Assembly (NCBI RefSeq): GCF_009377175.1
Contig: NZ_VJZD01000059.1
Span: forward strand, 1-41,929
From: Streptomyces adustus
Lineage (GTDB): Bacteria > Actinomycetota > Actinomycetes > Streptomycetales > Streptomycetaceae
DNA length: 41,929 nt
Reading direction: 5' to 3'
A program made the position numbers and the translations under genes. The notes beneath the pieces were generated by a model, which was given only the letters and a program-made list of their open reading frames with translations, ran no database searches and was not told the DNA's origin. How positions within the stretch are numbered: position 1 is the stretch's first letter; every line of letters begins with the position of its first letter. This document shows positions 30,457-38,553 of this stretch, piece after piece.

Positions 30457-31227
30457 TCAGGCGGGTCTGATGGTCAGGCCGGTCTCGGCGAGGCAGCCGT
30501 CCATGAGGTGACTGCGGCACTGGATGTGCCGTAAGCCGCGCCGGATGCGCTGGACGAGGTGTTCTGGGGTGGAGAAGGCCACGTTGGAGAGCCGGCCGCG
30601 TCGCAGAAGGGACCAGATCCCTTCGACGGGGTTGAGGTCGGGCGCGTAGGGCGGCAGGTAGTAGATGGTCAGCCAGTCCTGGGCTGCCGCCCATTCCCGC
30701 AGATCGGCGGCTTTATGGACGTTGAGGTTGTCCCAGACGAGCACGATCGGGGCGCCGAGCTGCTGATGTGCGGCAATCAGCAGGTCCCGGTAGCCGCTCC
30801 AGGAGAAGCTCTTGCGTCCGTCGCGCTGACCGTCGTCCCGGCGCGGCCGGTAGATCAGCCGGGACCGTTGACCGGGTTTGTAGCAGGTCACCGCAGCGAT
30901 GGATATCCTTCTGCGGGAACGGCCGCGGACTCGCATCACCGAGGTCTGGCCTCGCTGGGACCAGGTCTTCGCCTGCGGCTCCAGCTGCGTGAACTGCTTC
31001 TGGCTCAGCCTCGGCAGCGACGCCGGCCCGTGCGACGCCAGAGCCCGCGGACCGCCTTCTTTCCACGTCTGCCGCCACCGCTGCACCGACCGGACGCTGA
31101 CCCGCAGATTTTTGGCGATCGCCGCGTTTGCCTCACCCAGGGCGAACCGTTCCGCGGCTTGGAGTCGTAACCCCTCGCGGAACTGCTGCCGTTCGGCGGT
31201 CAGCCCGCCCCCTTTTGGATACCGCAT
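30457..31227 (-). pseudogene. IS630-family transposase with internal deletion
   Basis: 256 residues from ATG 31227. N-terminal helix-turn-helix: LTAERQQFREGLRLQAAERF and KNLRVSVRSVQRWRQTWKEG. The C-terminal half has Asp166 (IVLVWDNLNVHKA) and Glu202 (YYLPPYAPDLNPVEGIWSLL). Between residues about 82 and 90 the sequence jumps from LSQKQFTQLEPQAK straight to TWSQRGQTSVMRVRGRSRRR, losing roughly 90-100 residues, including the usual first catalytic Asp ('DE.g'). The frame is kept, so a shortened protein may be made but should be inactive. Weakly similar ends (CTGAGGTTGAACTC near 30435; CTGAGTTTCGGCTC on the other strand near 31270) may be its terminal repeats. Confidence 0.75.
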
Positions 31228-31650
31228 GCCTCGGGGTGATACCGCATCGGTCGACCAGCCGTTGAGCCGAAACTCAGGGGTTGTCACCAGTAGGCCGGAT
31301 GAGCTGGCGAATTGGAGTGGTCGAAGCAGCCTGGCTGTCACGAACGAGGCACCCGGCTTGTCACAAGGGCTCGTTGAGCAGCCTTTTCGTCACCCAAAGA
31401 GAAGGCGCCGCGCGGGTCTGGAGGATGTCGACGCCACCACCACAACGTTGATCGAATGGCGGCGGCCCGACTGGTCCGCACGCGGGCATAGTGACCGCTG
31501 AGGTGATCGGGTTCGCCACCGATCAAGTCGGGGTCGATCCGGTGCGCGCACCGAGGTGCCTGACCCGGTCCAGGCTGTGTACGAGACTCCCGGGTGATCC
31601 GCCGCGATGCTCGTGCGGGCCCTGGCTGAACGCGCGCTGCGGCGTAGGCA
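31228..31650. other. Intergenic region, no gene supported
   Basis: Contains the presumed outer end of the IS630 element near 31270. The rest shows only short open frames on both strands with no family resemblance and no regulatory element I can define. Confidence 0.3.
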
Positions 31651-32100
31651 TCACTGAGCCGGCCTGCACTCCTCGGCGTAGCGGGCCAGCCCTTCCGCCA
31701 TGCCCTGCATGAACTTCTGGAGGTAGCGCGGCATGACCCAGCGCAACAGCCAGCTCGTCTCGTACTCGCCGTACCAGTGAATGACCGTGCCCGAGCCCGC
31801 TGTCGGCTTCAGCTCGATGCGCGCGTGATAGTTGTGCATCGACGAGTTGAACGCGTCTTCGTAGCCCAAGAGGCGTCGCTCGACCTTCTCAGTCAGCCGC
31901 TCCCCGGTCACGGTGCGTCCCGTGCGGAAAGCCCGGACGGCACCGACGCCGTCGTCTCCGCCGGGGTCGAGGTCGACCGACCGTGTCGTGTCCAGACTGT
32001 CCACCTTGGACCACAGCGGCCAGCTTGCGGCGTCGACCAGCAGCTTCCAGACGATGTCCGGCGAGGCGCTGGTGGTCACTGTGACGTCGTATGTGTGCAT
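31651..32100 (-). CDS. SRPBCC (polyketide cyclase/dehydrase-like) protein
   Basis: 149 residues from ATG 32098-32100, with AGGAG nine bases upstream. Starts MHTYDVTVTTSASPDIVWKL, then VDAASWPLWSKVDS, strands with GERLTEKVERRLLGYED, IHWYGEYETSW and a long C-terminal helix (LQKFMQGMAEGLARYAEE): the helix-grip START/SRPBCC fold with its ligand cavity. Role unknown; such proteins act as cyclases, lipid carriers or stress proteins. The frame is open upstream into an FAD-monooxygenase scrap, so the ribosome-binding site is what fixes the start. Confidence 0.85.
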   Translation of the reverse strand: MHTYDVTVTTSASPDIVWKLLVDAASWPLWSKVDSLDTTRSVDLDPGGDDGVGAVRAFRTGRTVTGERLTEKVERRLLGYEDAFNSSMHNYHARIELKPTAGSGTVIHWYGEYETSWLLRWVMPRYLQKFMQGMAEGLARYAEECRPAQ

Positions 32101-32101
32101 G

Positions 32102-32200
32102 GTAGAAGGCTCCTGTGAGTGGATGCGGGCTGCGTCCCCGGCCAAAAAGACCCGGCGGACGCGGTAGCGGTCGGCCAGGCACCCGTTGATCTGGGGGCGA
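32102..32200 (-). pseudogene. FAD-dependent monooxygenase fragment
   Basis: Minus-strand frame, in phase with the SRPBCC ATG, reading QINGCLADRYRVRRVFLAGD then AARIHS. This is the second FAD-binding motif of group A flavin monooxygenases ('a...r.grV.LaGDAAH.h'), with the usual His replaced by Arg. Only about 30 codons remain. It now forms the 5' leader of the SRPBCC gene. Confidence 0.65.
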
Positions 32201-32246
32201 GTGCCACCCTCAACTTCCCCTGCAGTCACGGTCTCTACGCTACGAG

Positions 32247-32388
32247 GGAAGGTCACGGCTGCGGCTCGTGATCGGCGAGCGCGACCTGACACTGCCGCCC
32301 GGTGAGGCAGCCGAGTTCGACACGTCCCTGCCTCACTGGCTGGGCAGCGCCGACGGCGGCGTGGTTGAGTTTCTCATCCTGTTCGGCC
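32247..32388 (+). pseudogene. XRE-cupin type regulator remnant, 5' piece
   Basis: Plus frame: RLRLVIGERDLTLPPGEAAE then FDTSLPHWLGSADGGVVEFL and ILFG, the C-terminal cupin of HTH-cupin regulators ('G.lrlvvG...l.L.pGe.a.Fd...pHw....g..veflslfg'). The HTH part is absent; DNA before about 32245 is monooxygenase debris. The reading breaks at the IS256 left end after 9-bp target sequence TGTTCGGCC and resumes at 36260. Dead before or because of the insertion. Confidence 0.65.
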
Positions 32389-32419
32389 GAGTAATCGTCA
32401 AGACCTGTGGACCGGCTGA

Positions 32420-32701
32420 TTAGAAGAAGCCGATCGTGTCCTTGAGGAGACGAAGGGTTTTTGCGCGGTATGTGGCGCTGTCGCGCCAGGTCTTCTCTGC
32501 CTGCACGCTGGTGATCGTGACGCCTGCCCTCCCGGCAGAGTTCTCCGCGGGCGTCAGGTGGCCGCAGGCGATGAGTGCGCCGATGCGAAAGACGGCGATG
32601 CCCAGTTGGCGGGCGGCCTGGGGCTGGGACAACCAAGCGTCGTCCGGTATCTGGGGAACCCGCAGGAACTTCGGGTAGCGGTGCTCGCCTCGCGAGGTCA
32701 T
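32420..32701 (-). CDS. Small second ORF of the IS256-family element
   Basis: 93 residues: MTSRGEHRYPKFLRVPQIPD then DDAWLSQPQAARQLGIAVFR and IGALIACGHLTPAENSAGRA. The middle looks like an HTH-type helix pair ('qaArqLGi...rig.Li..G.L.pa'), so it may bind DNA. Its start overlaps the transposase stop (TGATG) and its stop lies 4 bases inside the element's left inverted repeat, so it belongs to the IS. Its separation from the transposase promoter by the ISAzo13 insertion probably silences it. Function in transposition unknown. Confidence 0.65.
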   Translation of the reverse strand: MTSRGEHRYPKFLRVPQIPDDAWLSQPQAARQLGIAVFRIGALIACGHLTPAENSAGRAGVTITSVQAEKTWRDSATYRAKTLRLLKDTIGFF

Positions 32702-33161
32702 CAGGCGGCCCTCGCTACGGAGCGTTTGACGAGGTGACCGTTCTCGAAGCGTGCTCCAGCGCGGACGAGAGCGACGAGCTTGGGTGCGGTGATCGCGCGC
32801 CAGCGGGCCTGGGCAGACGCGACGAGCTTGAACACCATAGCCAGAGCCGAGGCCGGGCTGCCGGCGCCGCGAGTGACCTTGGTTCGGAGCTTCACGGTGC
32901 TGAAGGTGCTCTCGATGGGATTTGTCGTGCGCAGGTGCACCCAGTGCTCGGCCGGGAAGTCGTAGAGCGCGAGGAGCTCGTCAGCCTCGTCGGTGACCTT
33001 CTTGACCGCTTTCGGCCACTTGACGCCGTAGGTGCGCTCGAAGTCCTTGACCGCCTTCTCGGCGTGGTCGCGGTCCTCGGCGTTGTACATCTCCTGCAGG
33101 GCCTTCTTCGCGCCAGGCTGAGCCGACTTCGGTAGCGCGTTCATAACATTGCGGATCTTGT
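32701..33161 (-). pseudogene. IS256-family transposase, C-terminal half
   Basis: Continues the frame of the 5' half: KIRNVMNALPKSAQPGAKKA, then AVKDFERTYGVKWPKAVKKV, PAEHWVHLRTTNPIESTFST and VKLRTKVTRGAGSPASALAM. The catalytic Glu is in NPIESTF. Joined across the ISAzo13 element and minus one copy of TGT, the two halves give 1254 bases, exactly 418 codons, so the transposase was intact when the second element arrived. Confidence 0.9.
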
Positions 33162-35329
33162 GAAGCCATAAAGAATCAACCTGTCGGTGTGTCGGTTTAC
33201 TCGTCCGCGGCTGCGAGGAGATCGGGGGCGGTGCGGTAGCGGATGGCGGCCGATGGCGGGAGAAGTCCGCCTTCCGCAAGCAGGGGCCGGATCTCGCGGA
33301 CGACGTTTCCGATCGAGGACCTGCTCACGTCCCCCAGCGCGTCGGCAAGGACGTCCAGGGTGCACAGTTTCCGCAGGTAGAGGATCGCGACGACGACGCG
33401 TTCTCGGTCGCCGAGCTTCTGGGGGAAAACGCCGCCGCGGCTGCCCGGCTGGCGCTCAGCGCCCCGGCGCTGGTAGGAGGCCCGCTCAACCTGGGCGATC
33501 TGGCGTGGGGCAAGCCGGCGGGTGAGTTCATCCAGCTCCGCGCGGGACATGCCGGTAAGCCGCGGATGGGACAGGCTCTCCATGATCCGGGTGCGCGGCG
33601 GGGTCTGGTCGGTGTCGAGGAAGGCCATCAACGCGTCCGCCCTGGTGAACCGGCTGGGGGCGTATCCGGGCTGGTGACCGTGGTCCTCCAGGACCCGGCG
33701 GGTCTCGGCGACAAGGTGGCCGACGCATTCAGGGGTGACCTCCAGCATGTCGGCCAGCAGCTTCATCGAGCAGACCTGTCGCTGGTAGAGGAGAGTGAGC
33801 AGAACCCGGGCGGCGTCGTCAAACAGCGGCTTGGCCCGCTGATTTCCGGTGGCGCGCCGGGCCCGGCCACCGCGCTGCTCGCTGTAGCGTTCCTGGGACC
33901 GAGCGGCCTGCAGCGGAGCCAACTTGGCGCGTAGATTCGCGAGTTCCGTACTACTCAGCCCGGTCAGGCGGGGGTCCGCCAGGCGGGCCAGAAGCTCGCG
34001 GCGCCGGCCGGAGACGCCGTGTGCCTCGCTGGTGGGCAGGGCCTGCGGCGCAGATGGTTCGGGCAGCAGGGTGTAGTTCCACTGGCCGTGGACCTCGTGC
34101 CGAACCAGCGGCAGCGCGGCGAAGCGATCCTTACTGATCGCGATGCCGGTGGGGTAGTCGCCGGGATCCAGTTGGGCCTCAACGCGCAGACCGGCCCGGG
34201 TGCGGGTGGCGGCGATCGTCTCAATGACGACGTCATGGCTGGTCAGTGGCCTGCCACGCCAGTTGTGGGTGATGTGGGAGAACAGCCGGTGCTCGATTTT
34301 GTTCCATTTACTTGTGCCCGGAGGAAAGTGACACACCGTGATCGCCAGTCCGGTTTCGGCGGCCAGAGCAGCCAGTTCACTCTTCCAGACCCGATAGCGG
34401 TAGCCGTTGGAGCCGCCCGCGTCCGAGGTGATCAGCAGCCGTGACGCCTTCGGGTAGTCGAGGCTGCCGCGACAGCGCCACCAGCGGCGGATGGACTCGA
34501 CCGCGAAGACCGACGTGTCGTGGTCGACACCGACGTTGACCCAGCCGGTGTTGCGGGCGATGTCGTAGATCCCGTACGGGATAGCCTGCTGAACGTCCGG
34601 GCCGCTGAAGAAGAAGTGATGGTCCTCCACCTCGACCGGTTCGCCCCTGGGCCGCCACTCGCGGCCGGCCATGGGCAGCCGTCCGATCTGCTCCCGCTTC
34701 TTCGTGTCCACGCTGATTACCGGCTCACCGTCGGCCTGGTGCTGCTTGACCTGCTCGTTGATATAGCGGAACTGGGCATCCCGGTCGGGATGCTGGGCAC
34801 CCTCGAGGGTCTTGGCGTTCGCCTGCAGGCTGAAGCCCTCCTGCTTGAGCAGCCGACCCACCGTCGGCGCGGACACCGGGTGCCCCTGCCGGGTCAGCTC
34901 CTCGGCCAGGTTGCGCAGCGACTTCGTCGTCCACCGCAGCGGAGACTGAGGATCTCCCCGCTCGTCCGGCTCGACCAGGCCCAACAAGGCCTTGAGCAGG
35001 GCGGGATCGTTGGCTTCAGCCCGCTTGCGGCCTCCGCCTGGTGCACGCACTCGGCCGTCCGGCAGTGGCCCGGCCCCCGCTTCCAGCTCCGACACGCCAC
35101 GACGTACGGTCGTCTCGCTGACCTGCGCGATCCGCGCTACCGCCCGTATCCCGCCATGCCCGATCAGGCGGGCCTCGGTGGCCAAGGCCAGCCGCCGCTG
35201 CCGCTCGTTCAGATGCGGCAACAACACCGAGAACCTGCACTGGAGTTGGAAACAGATCTCCTCCGGAACCGCCATACCCTGACAACGATCCCACATCTGT
35301 AAAGCAGCACCTTGATTCTTTACGGCTCC
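33162..35329. mobile_element. ISAzo13-family insertion sequence (2168 bp)
   Basis: Ends: left GAAGCCATAAAGAATCAA at 33162, right complement GGAGCCGTAAAGAATCAA ending 35329 (16 of 18 match). Flanked by the direct repeat TGT (33159-33161, 35330-35332). Excision of the element plus one TGT restores the IS256 reading frame (Cys-Trp-Val-His|Lys-Ile-Arg). Length and GA/GG ends agree with what I recall for the family. Confidence 0.9.
33197..35275 (-). CDS. ISAzo13-family transposase with duplicated C-terminal modules
   Basis: 692 residues from ATG 35273-35275. N-terminal region: LNERQRRLALATEARLIGHG and IARIAQVSETTVRRGVSELE (HTH). DDE core: Asp in VISVDTKKREQIG, Asp in LLITSDAGGSNGYRYRVWKS, Glu in HFPPGTSKWNKIEHRLFSHI; also QANAKTLEGAQHPDRDAQFR, all diagnostic of ISAzo13. 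The last 250 residues hold two related units: ADPRLTGLSSTELANLRAKL...RVLLTLLYQRQVCSMKLLAD and SHPRLTGMSRAELDELTRRL...VVVAILYLRKLCTLDVLADA, each an HTH-like module. The element appears complete and possibly active. Confidence 0.9.
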   Translation of the reverse strand: MAVPEEICFQLQCRFSVLLPHLNERQRRLALATEARLIGHGGIRAVARIAQVSETTVRRGVSELEAGAGPLPDGRVRAPGGGRKRAEANDPALLKALLGLVEPDERGDPQSPLRWTTKSLRNLAEELTRQGHPVSAPTVGRLLKQEGFSLQANAKTLEGAQHPDRDAQFRYINEQVKQHQADGEPVISVDTKKREQIGRLPMAGREWRPRGEPVEVEDHHFFFSGPDVQQAIPYGIYDIARNTGWVNVGVDHDTSVFAVESIRRWWRCRGSLDYPKASRLLITSDAGGSNGYRYRVWKSELAALAAETGLAITVCHFPPGTSKWNKIEHRLFSHITHNWRGRPLTSHDVVIETIAATRTRAGLRVEAQLDPGDYPTGIAISKDRFAALPLVRHEVHGQWNYTLLPEPSAPQALPTSEAHGVSGRRRELLARLADPRLTGLSSTELANLRAKLAPLQAARSQERYSEQRGGRARRATGNQRAKPLFDDAARVLLTLLYQRQVCSMKLLADMLEVTPECVGHLVAETRRVLEDHGHQPGYAPSRFTRADALMAFLDTDQTPPRTRIMESLSHPRLTGMSRAELDELTRRLAPRQIAQVERASYQRRGAERQPGSRGGVFPQKLGDRERVVVAILYLRKLCTLDVLADALGDVSRSSIGNVVREIRPLLAEGGLLPPSAAIRYRTAPDLLAAADE

Positions 35330-36125
35330 TGTGAACCCAGCACCTTTGGTGCCTGGCCTGCGGAAATATCTCTGCGAGGGCTCCCCATAGACCCATCGCA
35401 CCGTCACCGACTACGAGTTCGGGATCGCGCATGCCGCGTCGGCGGCAGTCACGCAGCAGATCCGCCCACGACTCGGTCGATTCACTCAGCCCATCGGCCA
35501 GCGCGATGAGTTCCTTGCGGCCGTCGGGGCGCACGCCCATGAGGACCAGGACGCAGGAGCGGGCCTGGCCGAGGCGGACCTTGGGGTGGACGCCGTCGGC
35601 CCACACGTAGACGTAGTCGGAATCCGACAGGTCGCGGGCCTGGAAGGCAGTGTGGTCGCCGGTCCACTGCTTTGTCAGCCGGGTCACCGTTGCCGGCGAG
35701 AGGCCGGCCGAGGAGCCCAGGAACTGCTCCATCGCTGGCACGAAATCCCCAGAGGACAGTCCGTGGAGGTAGAGCAGGGGCAGGACCTCGCTGATCTTCG
35801 GGGACTTACGGCACCACGGCGCGAGGATCTTCGACGAGAACCGCTTGCGCTCACCGGTCTCCATGTCGACGCGCCTGTCGTTCACGCAGGGCACCTTCAC
35901 CGCGACCGGCCCGGCGGCGCTGGTCACCGACCGTTCACGATGACGCCCGTTGCGGACCACCAGACGGCGGCCCCTCTCGTCCCGCTCGTCGGCTAACTCG
36001 GCTATGTACTGGTTGACTTCGGCCTCCAGAGCCGCGGCGAGCATCCGCCGGGCACCCTCGCGGACGATGTCGTCCATCAGGGATCCGGTCTCGGTGGTTC
36101 CTCCGGTGTTGACTACGCTGAGCAC
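35330..36125 (-). pseudogene. IS256-family transposase, N-terminal half
   Basis: Starts with GTG 36125; LMDDIVREGARRMLAAALEA then EVNQYIAELADERDERGRRL, VVRNGRHRERSV, and the core YVYVWADGVHPKVRLGQARS and DPELVVGDGAMGLWGALAEI. The first two catalytic Asp residues (WADG, VVGDGA) are here; the Glu is in the other half. The split is exactly at the ISAzo13 insertion after CWVH. Confidence 0.9.
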
Positions 36126-36259
36126 GGGCGCGCCTTCCCGACCCGCGATGCAACGCGGGTCTACTCGGTGACCATCAATCGATCACTCGGGAAGGTACGC
36201 CCTCCGCGTTTCGCGAGGCACCCCTCTCGAGGTCGATCCACAGGTCTTGAGCATTGCTC

Positions 36260-36336
36260 TGTTCGGCCTGCAAGAGGTGCGTGCGCACATACGCACCGAG
36301 TCTCACCGACCGCCGCAGGCCGGAAGCCTGCGGTGA
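36260..36336 (+). pseudogene. XRE-cupin type regulator remnant, 3' piece
   Basis: After the right copy of TGTTCGGCC the interrupted frame resumes: LQEVRAHIRTESHRPPQAGS then LR and TGA 36334-36336. Joined to the 32247-32388 piece it gives ...VVEFLILFGLQEVRAHIRT, the usual end of HTH-cupin regulators ('LfGpqGeRaHvR'). Confidence 0.6.
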
Positions 36337-36570
36337 ACTCAGCGAGAGATTCCGTATGCGCGTTGGTGACGCAGGCCTTTGTGCGGAAGACGACCAGGCC
36401 GTGGTCGCTGTAGGCCACGCCCGCGGATCTCGTGCCGAGCAGCTGGCCACAGCGATCGACAACGGGCCGCGGCCTCCCAGTGACAACAAGCCTGCCCATG
36501 TGACAGCTATCGCGCTTTGGCTCAGCCGTCAGCCCCGGCGGTGTTGACCACACCTCTCCACATCCCGACC
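36337..36570. other. Intergenic stretch before the P-loop/TPR gene
   Basis: One plus-strand frame from ATG 36356 (MRVGDAGLCAEDDQAVVAVG ... AIALWLSRQPRRC) ends at TGA 36545-36547, overlapping possible GTG/TTG starts of the next gene. It could be a 63-residue leader protein, but nothing in it is recognisable and no ribosome-binding site is seen. Confidence 0.2.
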
Positions 36571-38280
36571 ATGACCCTACAGAGCGCGGAGACAAGGGGG
36601 GCGCGGTTTCGGCGGGGTGTGTCCGTTCTCGGAGCCGTAGGCGTCGCCTGTGGCCTTGCCCTTGCAGCCTCCCTCCCGGCCGTGTTGCAAGCCGTTGGAG
36701 TCACCACACGCTGGGCAGTTGTGATGAGTGTGGGCTGCGCCGCGCTTGCTGGTGTGTTCATTGAGCCCGCGCGAAGTCGCCGTGACCGTGCCGCAGTCGA
36801 CTGGAAGGCCGTGCTGGATGGGTGCGTCACACTGGCCGGCGAGAAGGAACTCCCACGCGTAAGGGAGATAGCCGACCCCACCGTCCTGGGAGTCCGGCCC
36901 GCCTGGCAGGTGCCCCTGCGCGCGGGGTCACCACCCTACGTGCGCCGCAACGTCCACGAGGAGCTGGTCGCGCTCCTGCACGCAGGTAGTTTCGTCCTAC
37001 TCATCGGTGACGGGCTGTCCGGAAGAACACGCACCGCCCACGAAGCCGTGCGTGCATCCGTGCCCGACCACCTGCTTGTCGCACCCACCTCCGTCGCAGA
37101 CCTGAGAGCAGCTGTCGACTACGCCAGCGGATCGACGAAATGCGTTCTCTGGCTGGACGAACTGGACCAGTTCCTCGCCCCTGGCGGCCTCACATCCAAT
37201 GACGTTCGGAACTTCCTCTCCGGCCGTCGGAACAGCATCATCGCCACGCTGCGAAGCAGCGATTACATCCGCCTGGCCACCGGCAACGCGGCAGACGACC
37301 GCGAGGCCAGACGGGTCATCCGAAGCGCCAAGCCGGTGCGACTCAAATGGAAGCTAACTCCGGAAGAGATCCGCAGAGCCACGCAATTAACCGGTGACGA
37401 GAGGATCAAGGAAGCGCTCGAATCCACACGACGTTTCGGGTTCGCGGAATATATCGGAGCCAGCGTTCCGCTCTTCATCCGCTGGTGGGACTCGATAGAC
37501 TCCGGACCGAACTCACGCGGCGCCTCGCTCGTGAGAGCGGCAGTGGACTGCCGCCGCCTGGGACTGACCCGGCTCCTCGACCGCGAGATGCTCCAGGAGC
37601 TGCACGAAATCTATCTTGCCGATCGCCCTCGGCTACTTCGCGAACCCGAAGCCGAAGCCTGGGCATGGGCTTTCCAACAGATGGAAGGAACCACAACGCT
37701 CCTTTTCCCCGGCGGCGAGACGCAGAGCAACTCACGCGTCGACGTCTTTCCCCACCTAATTTCCGCGACCGACAGGGAAGAGCAAAACGACACAGGCGGA
37801 TTCCGACGCCCCATCATCCGCGACGAAATCTGTACCCGTGTCATAGAGCGAAGCACCGCTGGAGAGGCCGAACTCATCGCCCACCGCGCCCACGAGTACG
37901 GGCATTACGCCATCGTGCGCCGTGCCCACCGGCACGCTATCGACCGGTATATGCAGCAGCACGGCGCCCGGGACACCAGAACCATTGCCGCCCAGTACTC
38001 CTTTGCGCAGTGGCTGCACATCATCGGAGATTTCGGGGAAGCCGGACAAATGGGTCGTCATGTTCTGGACATGCAACTCAGTTAATTCGGAGGCGAGGAC
38101 CCGCGGACACTGGCCACCCGTCATCTGATGGCTCAAGCACTGTTCGAAGCAGGACATCGAGATGCCGGTATCGCGGAATGCGAAGCAGTGCTTCTGTCGC
38201 GTAGGAGGGTCTTCGGAGAGAACGCTCCGGATACCATAGAGAGCAGAATCGCCTTGCACATCATGCGGGAGCAGCCGTGA
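36571..38280 (+). pseudogene. Membrane-anchored P-loop NTPase with TPR tail, interrupted by TAA
   Basis: Two N-terminal helices (GVSVLGAVGVACGLALAASL; WAVVMSVGCAALAGVFI), then a P-loop domain: degenerate Walker A LLIGDGLSGRT (G146-T153) and Walker B CVLWLDELDQF (Asp196-Glu197). The C-terminal part is helical with TPR-like repeats (RTIAAQYSFAQWLHIIGDFG). TAA at 38083-38085 stops it at 504 residues; the same frame continues with GGEDPRTLATRHLMAQALFE and AGHRDAGIAECEAVLLSRRR to TGA 38278, clearly more TPR. The start is uncertain (GTG 36541 and TTG 36517 are alternatives). Slightly lower GC than its neighbours. It resembles large Streptomyces TPR/ATPase proteins of unknown, possibly defence or signalling, role. 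Confidence 0.7.
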
Positions 38281-38460
38281 CGGTTGCCCCCTGCCCAATT
38301 CGGCGCCAACAAGTCCCGACGCCGGTTGCCAGTTACCTATGGCTCAGCCCGCCGACACCCGTACCTACCGCAGTGGCCGCGCACCCCCGGCACCGGCCTC
38401 ACCTTCGACCAGAAAGGCCTTCTGCGCGGTATCGGTCTGTATGAACCGGCGACCATTTGA
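38281..38460 (+). other. Open stretch directly after the TPR gene, possible remnant
   Basis: The same frame stays open after the TPR stop and reads ARRHPYLPQWPRTPGTGLTF then DQKGLLRGIGLYEPATI before TGA 38458-38460. It has protein-like composition but no start and no recognisable family. 38461-38553 holds nothing supportable. Confidence 0.2.
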
Positions 38461-38553
38461 GCTGCCGCAGGTGAGGCGGTCGCCAGACCGCCGTGAAGTC
38501 TGCTCGGATCCGGGGGCAGCTGCGTTGTCGGTACCAGAGTCCACGGTGCGCGC

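Larger units (their letters stand above)
32389..36259. mobile_element. IS256-family element interrupted by an ISAzo13-family element
   Basis: Outer ends are 28-bp imperfect inverted repeats (23 of 28 match): left GAGTAATCGTCAAGACCTGT... at 32389-32416, right its complement at 36232-36259. They are flanked by a 9-bp direct repeat TGTTCGGCC (32380-32388 and 36260-36268), the size expected for IS256. Removing the internal ISAzo13 element and one TGT leaves 1700 bp with an intact 417-residue transposase frame plus a small second ORF. Confidence 0.9.

Noticed and set aside
30413..36336. Composite transposon formed by the IS630 and IS256/ISAzo13 elements
   Set aside because: The elements belong to different families with unrelated ends, and the IS256 duplication shows independent insertion.
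38083..38085. TAA in the TPR gene as programmed readthrough
   Set aside because: No readthrough context or recoding signal is visible; a point mutation or sequence error is simpler.
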